From NCBI RefSeq assembly GCF_964026445.1, contig NZ_OZ032150.1, positions 682,001-746,000 on the forward strand: a stretch of DNA of 64,000 nucleotides, given 5' to 3'. Positions 38,982-48,313 of the stretch are shown one piece after another. A program made the position numbers and the translations under genes. This stretch comes from Rickettsia endosymbiont of Cantharis rufa. GTDB lineage: Bacteria; Pseudomonadota; Alphaproteobacteria; Rickettsiales; Rickettsiaceae. The notes beneath the pieces are model-generated. The model made no database searches. It saw only the letters and a program-made list of their open reading frames with translations, and was not told the origin of the DNA. Every line of letters starts with the position of its first letter. Positions within the stretch are counted from its first letter, which is position 1.

Positions 38982-39112
38982 GACCGTCGTATTCGTGAGC
39001 GTTCTCAGTTTTTCAGCTTTTTAATATTATTAATATGCGTGGCTCAAAAAAACGCATTTGGTGTTATACCGTAGCTTGACCATTAAATAATATTCTAATA
39101 GAGTAAACTATT

Positions 39113-39340
39113 TTATCTGATGAATGGGGAGATTATAAGGTATTAGAAAAGTTATATAATCATGAATATTTAAGAGAATCTGTGTCCACAAACACGATAG
39201 AAAGCTTTTGAGTGATGTTTAAGCGTGATATTACCATTTTATTAGAAAAAACACACATGGAGATATTTAAACAAGTTTGTATTTAGGTACAACCATAAAA
39301 ACTATAATGTAAGCAATATGTTTATGCTATATTTTTAAAT
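39113..39340 (+). pseudogene. IS1595-like transposase remnant
   Basis: Translated pieces DEWGDYKVLEKLYNHEYLRESVSTNTIESF and MFKRDI, IFKQVCI resemble the C-terminal catalytic part of IS1595-type transposases (H-x-N-TIES-F with the following K-R-G-x block). Stops after TIESF and at 39284 break it and both ends are missing. The bases from 38982 to 39112 contain decayed repeat arms only. Confidence 0.55.
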
Positions 39341-39384
39341 ACAGGTAATTATTTATCTTATAAAGCATTGGTAAGTCGGTACGA

Positions 39385-39780
39385 AACTCAAAGTAGTTAA
39401 AAACGAAGAATTATCTTTTAACGAGGCTTTAGCAATTGTGGGTCAAGCTCCGTTAAAAATTAATTCTCCAGAGATTGAAGAAGACAAAGTCCCTAAACCA
39501 TTTATAAAATGGGCAAGGGGGAAAAGAAGTCTTATTAAAGAGTTGTGCTTACGCTTACCTACTAATTACAATAATTATTATTAGCCTTTTATAGGAGGGG
39601 CACTTTTTTGCACTCATTACAAGGCAGTTAAGGATGGAGCTCGACCATTAATTGAGCTGTTAGCTAAGCATAAAGCTAATCACTCTAAAGATTATTACTA
39701 TGCTGTTAGAAAGAACGCAAATAGCGATAACCCTATTGAGATAGCAGCACGTTTCATATACCTTAACAAGACTGATGCGG
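39385..39780 (+). pseudogene. dam: DNA adenine methylase (Dam-like), 5' part
   Basis: Remnant of an N6-adenine methyltransferase. KPFIKWARGKRSLIKEL matches the Dam N-terminal KWAGGKR motif (Gly replaced by Arg). YNNYY-stop-PFIGGALF matches YYEPFxGGGALFF, with GAG changed to TAG. KAVKDGARPLIELLAKHKANHSKDYYYAVR and IEIAARFIYLNKT match the next conserved blocks. The gene is cut after this by an IS3-type element, and a further piece lies at 40745. Confidence 0.75.
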
Positions 39781-39832
39781 CTATAGTTTTCCAGAAAGTT
39801 AATAATAGACGATATTAACAGTAGGGATAAAA

Positions 39833-40744
39833 ATGCCGGATATAGAGCCAAAGATATATCCAGCTGAATTTAAAGAATCAGCGATTAGATTAGCTATTGA
39901 GTCTAAGCAACCTTTTGCTCAAGCAGCTAGAGAACTAGGAATTACGAAGTATAGTCTATATAATTGGGTTAATAAACATTCAAAACTCAAGGAAGTAATG
40001 AGATATGAAGAACATCTGTATGATGAATTAAGGAGATTGAAGAAGAACTAGATAGAGTAACACAAGAACGTGATCTATTAAAAAGGCTGCCGCGTACTTT
40101 GCAAAAGAATCCCAATAAGGTACGCATGGATAAAGGAAAACAGAGGTAATTTTTCCATTTCTGCTATGTGTAAATTTATGAAAGTATCACGTAATGGTTA
40201 TTATGAATGGTTAAATAATCTTGGATGTAATAGGGTTAAAGAAGGTAATGAATTAACAAACAGAATTGAAATTATCTTTAAAGAAGGTAGAGGTAATTAT
40301 GGAACTAGACCTATTAAAAAGGAACTATCACGGCAAGATATAACTGCTAGTAGGAGACGCATTGCAAGACTAATAAAAGAAGCTAATTTGCTATGTAAAA
40401 CTAAACGTAAATTTAAAGCCATTACTGACTCTAATCATAATAAGCAAATTGCTCCTAATTTATTAAATAGAGAGTTTACAGTTTATGCTGCTAATTGTTA
40501 TTGGGTTGGAGACATAACCTATGTGCCAACTGGTGAAGGCTGGCTATATTTAGCAACTGTTATTGATCTATTTTCTAGAAAAATTATAGGATGGTCTATG
40601 AGTAATAACATGAGAGCTGATTTGGTTAATAATGCTTTATTAATGGCAATATGGCAACGTAAACCAGCAAAAGGGCTTATTTGGCATACTGATAGAGGTA
40701 GTCAATATTGTTCTGATAGTCATTTAAAAATTATAAAAATATAC
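39833..40744 (+). mobile_element. IS3-family element, truncated
   Basis: An OrfA of about 72 codons (39833-40051; helix-turn-helix QAARELGITKYSLYNWV) continues in another frame as a leucine-zipper-like ELDRVTQERDLLKKAAAYF. OrfB (about 40110-40744) has VSRNGYYEWL, the HTH_21-like NYGTRPIKKELSRQ, and the rve catalytic core with GDITYVPT...VIDLFSRKIIGW and HTDRGSQYCS. The third catalytic acidic residue and the 3' end are missing; the sequence switches to dam at about 40745. The insert sits inside the dam remnant. Confidence 0.8.
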
Positions 40745-40877
40745 AAAGCTTGGCTTTACAGAGGCAGATCAGGTTAACCTTTACAAAAAATGCAGAGAAT
40801 TAAATAAGGAAGGTGTATATTTTATGCTTTCAAATTCAGATAGCGATTTTATAAAGAACTTATACAAGTCTTTTAGT
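40745..40877 (+). pseudogene. dam: DNA adenine methylase remnant, 3' piece
   Basis: FTEADQVNLYKKCRELNKEGVYFMLSNSDSDFIKNLYKSF matches the Dam region after the DPPY motif (motif F-x-x-x-D..L...L...G..F.LSNS). The catalytic DPPY itself is not present between the two pieces. The right side is cut by IS1 copy 3. Confidence 0.7.
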
Positions 40878-40880
40878 ATA

Positions 40881-41644
40881 TATCATGAATATCCAATGAC
40901 TTGGGAAAAACAAATTGTTTTACGTGTCAGTCTTTTGCATCTTGTTCTAAGATTTAAGTTACCCCGTTCTATCCGTTGAGTATATTTTTTACTAACAATG
41001 TGTTTTTTGGGATCTAATAACCTAGCATAACTTCCCTATCCATCTGTAAAGTAAAAAGTAACCTTAAAATCCTCCAGTTTTTTTCAGTAATGATTCTGAT
41101 GTGCTATCACATCTTGTACCAAAAGTATAAGCAACTACTTTTAACAAAATCTTATCCAAAGAATACCAAAGCCATCTTTGTTTGGATTTATTCTGTACAT
41201 AAGGCCATTGTTCATCTATTTCAGGAGCAATAATTACTTCTATCGTATTGATAGAATGATTTATCTTTTTTAACGCTAGATTTTTTTAAAACACGGATAA
41301 CCGTATTGATACCCACTTTTAATACTCTTACTGTATCCCTAACTCCAGAGCCATTGATTGACATATCTACTATCTGAGTCTTGACTCCAGGCTTAGAGGC
41401 ATTATTAATATATTACAGTTAAAAATATCGATTACACTGCTTGCATTGATATCTCTGTTGTTTTGAAATTGAATATCCCGCCTTTACTACTTTTTCTGTG
41501 TCGTTATAATATCTACACTTAACATCTATTCTTGATCTACACTTAACATCTATTCTTGTCATAACTCCTTAACTATAATTCTCTCTTATTACTGTTTGAG
41601 GATTATAGACTATTCATGCTAAGCTGCAATACGGGGGGGCGACC
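40881..41644 (-). mobile_element. IS1-family element, copy 3 (left end missing)
   Basis: Aligns with copy 1 from CATGAATATCCAATGACTT to the right terminal repeat GGGGGGGCGACC; the first 90 or so bases with the other terminal repeat are gone. It carries the same internal stop as the other copies. It is oriented opposite to copy 4, with an RND pump fragment between them. Confidence 0.85.
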
Positions 41645-42291
41645 AAGAGTAAGTTAATTGTGAAGTGAGTAGACCACCGACTATGGCAAGCCCTAGCGAC
41701 CTTCGCTCTGCTCCTGTTGCTCCGACTCCAAGAGCAATGGGCATAGCTCCCATTAATGCAGCTAAGGTAGTCATTATAATAGGTCTGAATCTTATTATAT
41801 ATGCTTCATAGATTGCTTCATGCGAAGATTTATTGCCGGTTCTCTCAAGTTCTAAAGCAAGGTCAATAATCATGATAGCGTTTTCTTAACTATACCAATT
41901 AGCATAATCAGCCCAACAAATCCGTACATATCAAGTTCGCTATTAAATATTAGCAAGGTAAGTAATGCTCCAAATATAGCCGTAGGTAGCCCCGAAAGGA
42001 TTGTTATAGGATGTACAAAACTCTCATATAACATGCCAAGAATTATATAAATAACTATAACGGCAAGTCCGAGCAATAAGCCAAGATCGGAAAAAGACGA
42101 CTGAAGTGCTTGAGCTGCGCCTTGGAAGCTGCCTGTTATGGTTGCAGGCATTTGTAGCTCTCTTAAAGCCTCATTAACTTTTGGAACGGCGTCACTAATT
42201 GAATATCCATCTTGTATGTTAAATGATACCGTAACCGAAGGTAATTGTCCGAAATGTGAAATACTAAGAGGACCAACAGTATTAACAATTT
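41645..42291 (-). pseudogene. RND efflux transporter fragment (AcrB/MdtB type)
   Basis: About 215 codons from the C-terminal half of an inner-membrane RND pump. Visible pieces are SVTVSFNIQDGYSISDAVPKVNEAL, MPATITGSFQGAAQALQSSFSDLGLLL, VIYIILGMLYESFVHPITILSGLP, and FVGLIMLIGIVKK then AIMIIDLALE...FRPIIMTTLAALMGAMPIALG. A single missing A in the run coding GIVKKN (near 41880) shifts the frame. Both ends are cut by IS1 copies 3 and 4, so the gene is certainly inactive. Confidence 0.85.
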
Positions 42292-43120
42292 GGCCGCGCC
42301 CCCGTATTGCAGCTTAGCATGAATAGTCTATAATCCTCAAACAGTAATAAGAGAGAATTATAGTTAAGGAGTTATGGCAAGAATAGATGTTAAGTGTAGA
42401 TCAAGAATAGATGTTAAGTGTAGATATTGTAACGACACAGAAAAAGTAGTAAAGGCGGGATATTCAATTTCAAAACAACAGAGATATCAATGCAAGCAGT
42501 GTAATCGATATTTTTAACTGTAATATATTAATAATGCCTCTAAGCCTGGAGTCAAGACTCAGATAGTAGATATGTCAATCAATGGCTCTGGAGTTAGGGA
42601 TACAGTAAGAGTATTAAAAGTGGGTATCAATACGGTTATCCGTGTTTTAAAAAAATCTAGCGTTAAAAAAGATAAATCATTCTATCAATACGATAGAAGT
42701 AATTATTGCTCCTGAAATAGATGAACAATGGTCTTATGTACAGAATAAATCCAAACAAAGATGGCTTTGATATTCTTTGGATAAGATTTTGTTAAAAGTA
42801 GTTGCTTATACTTTTGGTACAAGATGTGATAGCACATCAGAATCATTACTGAAAAAAACTGGAGGATTTTAAGGTTACTTTTTACTTTACAGATGGATAG
42901 GGAAGTTATGCTAGGTTATTAGATCCCAAAAAACACATTGTTAGTAAAAAATATACTCAACGGATAGAACGGGGTAACTTAAATCTTAGAACAAGATGCA
43001 AAAGACTGACACGTAAAACAATTTGTTTTTCCAAGTCATTGGATATTCATGATAAAGTCATCGGAACTCTTATTGAACGTATAGCATTTAATACCCACAT
43101 CTGCAAAATGGAGGTGCGAT
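42292..43120 (+). mobile_element. IS1-family element, copy 4
   Basis: Left end GGCCGCGCCCCCG intact; right end altered to GGAGGTGCGAT. The transposase is on the plus strand from ATG at 42374 and reads CNRYF then TAA. The right side lies inside an IS481-type transposase gene, the left side against the RND fragment, with no matching target duplication. Confidence 0.85.
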
Positions 43121-43946
43121 ACATTTGTTTGAGGAGAATATGCTTTAGTAGTAGTATACTCAATACCCTCAATGCTTAAGAACAATTCAAAAGCATGATA
43201 CTCTATATTGCCCTTATATTTACCACCTCTATCAGTTAGAATACGAAGTACTGGTATTTGCTGACTCTCATACCACGGCAGTACTCTATCATTAAGCATG
43301 TCAGTAGCGGTAAGAGCTGTTTTATCAGTATATAATTTAGCATCTGTAACCCTAGTATAGCTATCAATAAATACCTGAGAATATACCTTGTCTATACCTT
43401 TAAAATTACCTACATAATATGTGTCTTGGCATCCTAGATAATCTGGATGCTGTGTATCTATTTCTCCATGAGCTTCTTTCTCGCTACGCCGTTTCTCTAA
43501 TACTTGTAACTGAGCTTCGGTAAGAACAATACCATCCTGAGCCATTTTTACTTCTAATGCTTTAAGTCTTTTATTGATATTATTTAAATCATTACGTAGC
43601 CAAATTGATCTAACCCCCCAGGTGATACAAGAATACCAGTCTTTTTAAGCTCATTTGATACTCGCATCTGACCATAAGCTGGGTATTCTACCGCCATATC
43701 TAATACTGCTCTCTCTACCGCAGGATCAACTCTATTTGCTATAATTAGCTTCTTCCGGCTAATCTCATATAACGCCTCTTCTCCCCCAGTTTCATATAGC
43801 TCTTTGAACCTATAATAACTGTCCCTGCTGTATCCCATAGCTTTACACGCTGACGATATACTTCCAAGACTCCTAGCTAATCCCAGTAATCCTATTTTTG
43901 GCTTTATTATTTTTTGATTTAGATTCATCTCTAATCCTCTACACAT
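43121..43946 (-). mobile_element. IS481-family element, truncated by IS1 copy 4
   Basis: Minus-strand transposase nearly identical to the copy at 59440. The 5' part (43584-43928) encodes the helix-turn-helix region ([22 protein letters not shown]). The second part (to 43121) has the first two catalytic Asp regions and stops at KAYSPQTN, where IS1 begins; the third acidic residue and C-terminus are lost. The two parts are in different frames, joined at a run of six G (coding strand), as in the 59440 copy. Confidence 0.85.
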
Positions 43947-44013
43947 TATCTTATAATGATTTTGGGGTCTTTGATTGTGAAGATGATGTAGTATACGTAT
44001 AATAAAGCTATTA

Positions 44014-44170
44014 TGTCATTTCGTTGACCGCAGGAATCTAGTAAAAAGCGAAATTATTGTCATCACGCAACTTGATTGCAGAATCTCAGCACAGCCTGTG
44101 ATACAAGATCCCGTGGTCGTAGCCGCGGGATAACTAAAAAATGGATTCCTGCTTTTAGCTAGGAATGACG
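44014..44170. repeat. Nested palindromes overlapping the tsaB 3' end
   Basis: Outer TGTCATTTCGTTGACCGCAG to TTTTAGCTAGGAATGACG. The inner part has TGTCATCACGCAACTTGATT and GATCCCGTGGTC. Outer arm bases 44155-44170 code the last residues and stop of tsaB. Confidence 0.7.
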
Positions 44171-44847
44171 TAATTGATTGCTAGTTTAGCATCAGGCGGA
44201 CGTACATAAAGCGGTTCGATAGAGCTATTTAACTTTATACCACTAAGCAACCTACTAGTAATATATCTACAAATAACCCAGGCTTTAACTCGTGCAAAAC
44301 GCAACAAGGTTATTATACTCGATAAATGAGTAATTTGAGGATAAATAAATTCAAGTCCGCTACCGCAACAAACTATATTCCCCTTCTCATTTGCAAGCAG
44401 CTTTATAGCATACTCGAAATCTATCAATAACGGCTCCTCTATTTTTCCTGATTTATGAAAAACTTGCATATAAAGCTGTGAGCGATAAGCATTTAAAAAG
44501 ACATATATTTTATCATGGTCTTTAACTTGAGTTATGGCTCTAAAATAGGCATATTCAAAATTGCTAACCGCTACTGCTTTAATATTTTCCTTGGCAAATA
44601 ATATACCTTTAGCACTAGCAAGTCCTATTCTAATACCGGTAAAGCTACCGGGACCTAGAGTTACCGCTAAATAATCTAGATCATCATATGAACATTTAGC
44701 TTCTTTTAAGGCTTCTTCTATCATCGGCATTAGATTTTCTGCTTGCATAGAAGGGCGTAGTTCTTCCGTATATGCAAGGATATTCTCATTTTCAGATATT
44801 GCTACCGACGCAGTATTATTGGCTGTGTCAAATGCTAGTATTTTCAT
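44155..44847 (-). CDS. tsaB: tRNA t6A biosynthesis protein TsaB
   Basis: Partner of TsaD in making t6A37 in ANN-decoding tRNAs. It has 230 aa. The ASKHA N-terminal [29 protein letters not shown] and the very conserved [21 protein letters not shown] are present. The C-terminal half is divergent and lacks catalytic metal ligands, as expected for TsaB. The last few residues (VIPS) come from an overlapping palindromic repeat. Confidence 0.92.
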   Translation of the reverse strand: MKILAFDTANNTASVAISENENILAYTEELRPSMQAENLMPMIEEALKEAKCSYDDLDYLAVTLGPGSFTGIRIGLASAKGILFAKENIKAVAVSNFEYAYFRAITQVKDHDKIYVFLNAYRSQLYMQVFHKSGKIEEPLLIDFEYAIKLLANEKGNIVCCGSGLEFIYPQITHLSSIITLLRFARVKAWVICRYITSRLLSGIKLNSSIEPLYVRPPDAKLAINYVIPS

Positions 44848-44873
44848 AGATTATTATATTATTTGTTGCTACA

Positions 44874-45056
44874 TGTCATTCCTGTAAAAGCGTTGTTGCG
44901 TCGATACTTAATCGTCATTGCGAGCAGCCTTATTAGGCTGCGTGGTAATCTCGTCAAATATCCTCTGAGATTGCTTCGTCGAATTACTACGTAATTCTTC
45001 TCGCAATGACGAAAAACCGATTCATACAACAAGACCGCTTTTAGCTAGGTATGACA
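44874..45056. repeat. Nested palindromes between tsaB and recO
   Basis: Outer TGTCATTCCTGTAAAAGCG to CGCTTTTAGCTAGGTATGACA; inner complete CGTCATTGCGAGCAGCC to CTTCTCGCAATGACG at 44913-45011, with GTTGTTGCGTCG / CATACAACAAGACC between them. The outer right arm overlaps the end of recO. Confidence 0.85.
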
Positions 45057-45764
45057 CCGATTAAGTACGTACCTCATAAAAGCTTGGCGTGCTTCAACCT
45101 GTCTATTATTATGCAATAAATATCTATTAAAAAAATAGTTTGTTAGAGTTAAAGCTTGTCTCTTTTCTTCTAATGTAATTTCGCTATTATCTGATAGTAA
45201 AAATCTTGGTAAAATCAATAATTTATCTTTATAAGGTTTTCCTACTTCATGTGATAATGCTCTAGCTGATTTAGGCGATACATAGGTTAAATCAGTTGTT
45301 GTATGGCTAACTGCACACTTGCTAAGGTCGAGTTTATAACCTGCTATATCAAGTAATGCTAGCTCAAAATTAATATAATCACGAAAACAAAAATTCTTTG
45401 ATAAATTATCTAAATAGTTAATTAGAAATGAAAAAAAATTAGAATACCCTCCTCTTTCGTGAAATAACTCTTTAATTAAAGATATAACGGAATTAAATGC
45501 ATATAATTTAGCTTTATTTGTAATAAAATGACCGGTGTAAGATTTGATGAGTTCACATTTAGCCATTCCGATATGTTCATGCAGTCTTGCCTGCCAAAGA
45601 AAATCTACAATATTCCCTTCTTGATATATAAATTTGCTTTTTTTAGAAGATTCTTTTGCAACTCCTGAATATAAACCATTTTTTTTAGTAAAAACCGTAA
45701 TAATAAAAATATTTTCTTTCAGGGGTTTTTTAGCAATTATTACTCCTATATCTTTGATAATCAT
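45045..45764 (-). CDS. recO: DNA repair protein RecO
   Basis: Helps RecF/RecR load RecA on SSB-coated gaps. It has 239 aa. The N-terminal OB domain begins [37 protein letters not shown]; the helical C-terminal domain includes [24 protein letters not shown], the position of the zinc region in other RecO proteins, here mostly without the cysteines. The final residues (RCHT) and the stop come from the neighbouring palindrome, so the native C-terminus has been replaced or extended by a few residues. Confidence 0.9.
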   Translation of the reverse strand: MIIKDIGVIIAKKPLKENIFIITVFTKKNGLYSGVAKESSKKSKFIYQEGNIVDFLWQARLHEHIGMAKCELIKSYTGHFITNKAKLYAFNSVISLIKELFHERGGYSNFFSFLINYLDNLSKNFCFRDYINFELALLDIAGYKLDLSKCAVSHTTTDLTYVSPKSARALSHEVGKPYKDKLLILPRFLLSDNSEITLEEKRQALTLTNYFFNRYLLHNNRQVEARQAFMRYVLNRCHT

Positions 45765-45772
45765 GGTTTCTT

Positions 45773-45851
45773 TGTCATCCCGCGACTTGATCGCGGGATT
45801 CAGTCCCTTTTAATTTTTTTTTGGATACCGTGGTCAAGTCACGGTATGACA
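45773..45851. repeat. Palindromic element ending the radA-linked gene
   Basis: TGTCATCCCGCGACTTGATC to GTCAAGTCACGGTATGACA, a short member (79 bases) lacking most of the central AT-rich segment. It encodes the last 25 or so residues of the gene at 45775. Confidence 0.85.
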
Positions 45852-46152
45852 TAGAATGTTTTTCCACTCCGCACAACAATCTCCTAGCTTCCCCAGAATT
45901 ACCTGTATATACTATATTCTTATACCCTAGCTTGATTGCAGTAAATAAAGCGACGTGATCATCTCCTATATCTACAGTAAGATCTAAAACTTTTTCCGGA
46001 AATTCTTTACTTAACGTTTTAAACATATAATCAATTACTAGCATACCGTAATACTTCACACTAGAGGCATGATTTGTTAATATCGGCTTTTCTTCTACAT
46101 TAGATAAAAAATCACGCGCTTCTTCCAAATTTACTACAGTATAAGTTTTCAT
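45775..46152 (-). CDS. Hypothetical protein coupled to radA
   Basis: 125 aa, no recognised family. The body (1-about 100) looks folded and alpha/beta: [69 protein letters not shown]. The remaining 25 residues ([21 protein letters not shown]) are read from a palindromic repeat that supplies the stop. Its ATG overlaps the radA stop by four bases (ATGA), so it is translated together with radA. Function unknown. Confidence 0.7.
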   Translation of the reverse strand: MKTYTVVNLEEARDFLSNVEEKPILTNHASSVKYYGMLVIDYMFKTLSKEFPEKVLDLTVDIGDDHVALFTAIKLGYKNIVYTGNSGEARRLLCGVEKHSMSYRDLTTVSKKKLKGTESRDQVAG

Positions 46153-47489
46153 TTAATTATCTCTTTTAAGTCCTTTAAATGTGAGACGGAAGATATAAAG
46201 TCATAAGTTAAATTTTCAAGTTTAGAGCAGATAATCTTATTTAATCCAAGTTTTACAGCTTCCTTTATCCTCGTTTCTGCTTTTGCAGTTTTTCTTATTT
46301 CACCCGATAAGCTTATTTCGCCGAAAAAGACGCTATGTTCAGGTATAGGCTTACCGGTTGCAGCAGATATTAAACTCGCTGCTACTGCAAGGTCCGAAGC
46401 AGGATCGACAATTTTAAGCCCTCCCGCAATGCTTAAATATACTTCATAATTAGCAAGATTTAGACCTATCCTACTACTAAGCACGGCAAGTATCATTGAT
46501 AGCCTGTTAGCATCCCAGCCCACCGCAGAGCGTCTAGGAGTTACCATATTTGAGGGGACTATGAGGGCTTGTACTTCCATAAGTAACGGTCTTAAACCTT
46601 CAATTCCTGCAAAAATAGACGTACCTATAACGTTTTGCTCTCGCTTCATTAAAAAGAGTCCTGACGGATTTGTTACCTCAATAAGCCCGCTACCGCTCAT
46701 CTCAAATACTCCTATTTCGCCTACACCGCCAAAACGGTTTTTATATGAGCGTAAAATACGGAAGTGATTATTATAATCTCCCTCAAAATATAGCACAGTA
46801 TCAACTAAATGCTCAAGTATCTTAGGACCTGCTAACTGCCCGTCTTTAGTTACGTGACAGCTTAATAAAATAATTATATTATTTTGCTTAGCATAATTAA
46901 CAAGCTCATTTGCACATGTACGAATTTGAGAAACAGTACCCGGAGATGAGGATAATTCTTTTGTGGTAATTGTTTGAATAGAGTCAATCACCACTAAATC
47001 AATATTATTCTTATTAGCTTCTATACTTGCAATAATATCTTCTAAATTAGTAGCTGCTAAAATATTTGTACTGTTATTAGCAAGATTTAGTCTTATAGCT
47101 CGGAGTTTTATCTGATCAAGCGACTCCTCACCGGTTATATATAAGCACTTCATCTTTGATGCAAAGTTACTTGCTGCTAACTGCAGTAACAAAGTAGATT
47201 TGCCTATACCGGGATCACCTCCTATTAATATAGCAGAGCCAAGTACTAAACCGTCGCCAAGCACTCTATTTAATTCACCTATAGGGGTAGGGATGCGTAA
47301 CTGCTCCATTATGTTATTAGAAAGCTTATCAAAATCTTGTTTACTACCGACTTTAACAATTGCTTTATTCGCGCTTACTATCTCTTCAACAATACTACCC
47401 CATACTCCGCAATCAAAGCATTGCCCTGACCATTTAGGACTAATATTTCCGCAATTAGAACATATATAATGCTTTCTGTCTTTGGTCAT
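46149..47489 (-). CDS. radA: DNA repair protein RadA
   Basis: RecA-like helicase that helps branch migration in recombination. It has 446 aa. The N-terminal zinc finger is YICSNCG...CFDCG, Walker A is IGGDPGIGKSTLLLQLA, the RadA KNRFGG motif is seen as YKNRFGGVGEIG, and the C-terminal Lon-like domain ends FFGEISLSGEIRK. The start chosen is 47489; an upstream ATG at 47543 adds 18 residues encoded by a palindromic repeat. Followed by a coupled small gene. Confidence 0.95.
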   Translation of the reverse strand: MTKDRKHYICSNCGNISPKWSGQCFDCGVWGSIVEEIVSANKAIVKVGSKQDFDKLSNNIMEQLRIPTPIGELNRVLGDGLVLGSAILIGGDPGIGKSTLLLQLAASNFASKMKCLYITGEESLDQIKLRAIRLNLANNSTNILAATNLEDIIASIEANKNNIDLVVIDSIQTITTKELSSSPGTVSQIRTCANELVNYAKQNNIIILLSCHVTKDGQLAGPKILEHLVDTVLYFEGDYNNHFRILRSYKNRFGGVGEIGVFEMSGSGLIEVTNPSGLFLMKREQNVIGTSIFAGIEGLRPLLMEVQALIVPSNMVTPRRSAVGWDANRLSMILAVLSSRIGLNLANYEVYLSIAGGLKIVDPASDLAVAASLISAATGKPIPEHSVFFGEISLSGEIRKTAKAETRIKEAVKLGLNKIICSKLENLTYDFISSVSHLKDLKEIIK

Positions 47490-47504
47490 GTTAAATTTTT
47501 CCTT

Positions 47505-47602
47505 TGTCATGCCGTGGCTTGACCGCGGCATCCAGAAAAACAAAAAATACTAATAAATTTAGTATTTTTAACTGGATCCCGCTACAAGTAGGCGGGATGA
47601 CA
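47505..47602. repeat. Palindromic element between rsmD and radA
   Basis: TGTCATGCCGTGGCTTGACC to CAAGTAGGCGGGATGACA. Its right arm codes the last seven residues (CHPAYL and preceding) and stop of rsmD. Confidence 0.85.
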
Positions 47603-48313
47603 ACCATACCTCAAAACCAACAGCTTACTCTTACCATATAGTTTTTCGCGTAATATTTCAATATTTTCATTTAAAACATAATCATCTAGTTTAGCCATCT
47701 CAATAACTATGATAGTACCGTCTTTAAGCCAATTATTGTTTATAAGTAATTTCATTACTTTAGGTACTATATCCTTATGATAAGGAGGGTCTATAAAGAC
47801 AAGATCAAAAGCTTTATTAGACATCTTCCCAAACTTCGCTTCTAGAGCTAATTTAGACGTCGAGCCGGTACTCGCATCCTCACGTACTTCTATGTACGCT
47901 GCGGTGGAAAGTGCTTCCGTGTCTCCTTTAAATTCCTCTCTATAAGCTGGTTTAAAAAGATGTCTAGTAGCTTTCGGTAGATTTAAGGCATTAATATTAA
48001 CGAAATTAACTTTATCACTGATATTTAGGGATTTAGCAAATTCTTCTGCTATTTTTAATGAGGATGTATCAATATCAATTAAGGTGGCAAAACCTACTCC
48101 TCTTGACAGGCTCTCAAAAGCAAGGCTACCGCTACCGGCAAATAAATCAAGTATGTGCGTACCCTCATTGAATAATTTATTACCGGTAAACTCACCGGAA
48201 GTTAATATACTGAATATTGCTTCTTTGATCTTACCGGTAGAAGGGCGATATTTGATATTCTTAGCGGTAGGTATAATGTGGTTTCTATATTTACCGGATA
48301 TTATTTTTAACAC
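47582..48313 (-). CDS. rsmD: 16S rRNA (guanine966-N2)-methyltransferase RsmD with RPE-1 insert
   Basis: Methylates G966 in 30S subunits. Of 243 aa, the family core is about 185-190. Motif I is [19 protein letters not shown], and the catalytic DPPY is in [11 protein letters not shown]. An RPE-1 peptide ([19 protein letters not shown]...SKLALEAKF) occupies about residues 117-163 between motif III and DPPY, in frame. The start is GTG at 48313, overlapping the upstream stop. The last residues (GCHPAYL) come from the adjacent palindrome, so this gene carries two repeat-derived segments. Confidence 0.9.
   Translation of the reverse strand: MLKIISGKYRNHIIPTAKNIKYRPSTGKIKEAIFSILTSGEFTGNKLFNEGTHILDLFAGSGSLAFESLSRGVGFATLIDIDTSSLKIAEEFAKSLNISDKVNFVNINALNLPKATRHLFKPAYREEFKGDTEALSTAAYIEVREDASTGSTSKLALEAKFGKMSNKAFDLVFIDPPYHKDIVPKVMKLLINNNWLKDGTIIVIEMAKLDDYVLNENIEILREKLYGKSKLLVLRYGCHPAYL
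47818..47965. repeat. RPE-1 element inside rsmD
   Basis: Outer arms TAGACATCTT / AAGATGTCTA are inverted. The coding strand gives the RPE-1 peptide with [18 protein letters not shown]. About 148 bases. Confidence 0.9.

Noticed and set aside
38891..38985. Possible structured RNA (GCGGTGTCGTCTAGC...)
   Set aside because: The tRNA-like GTGTCGTCTAGC start has no cloverleaf; the whole unit is explained by inverted arms AATTTCAAAAA / TTTTTGAAATT.
47490..47543. 18-residue N-terminal extension of RadA
   Set aside because: Repeat-encoded; the zinc finger begins just after the ATG at 47489.
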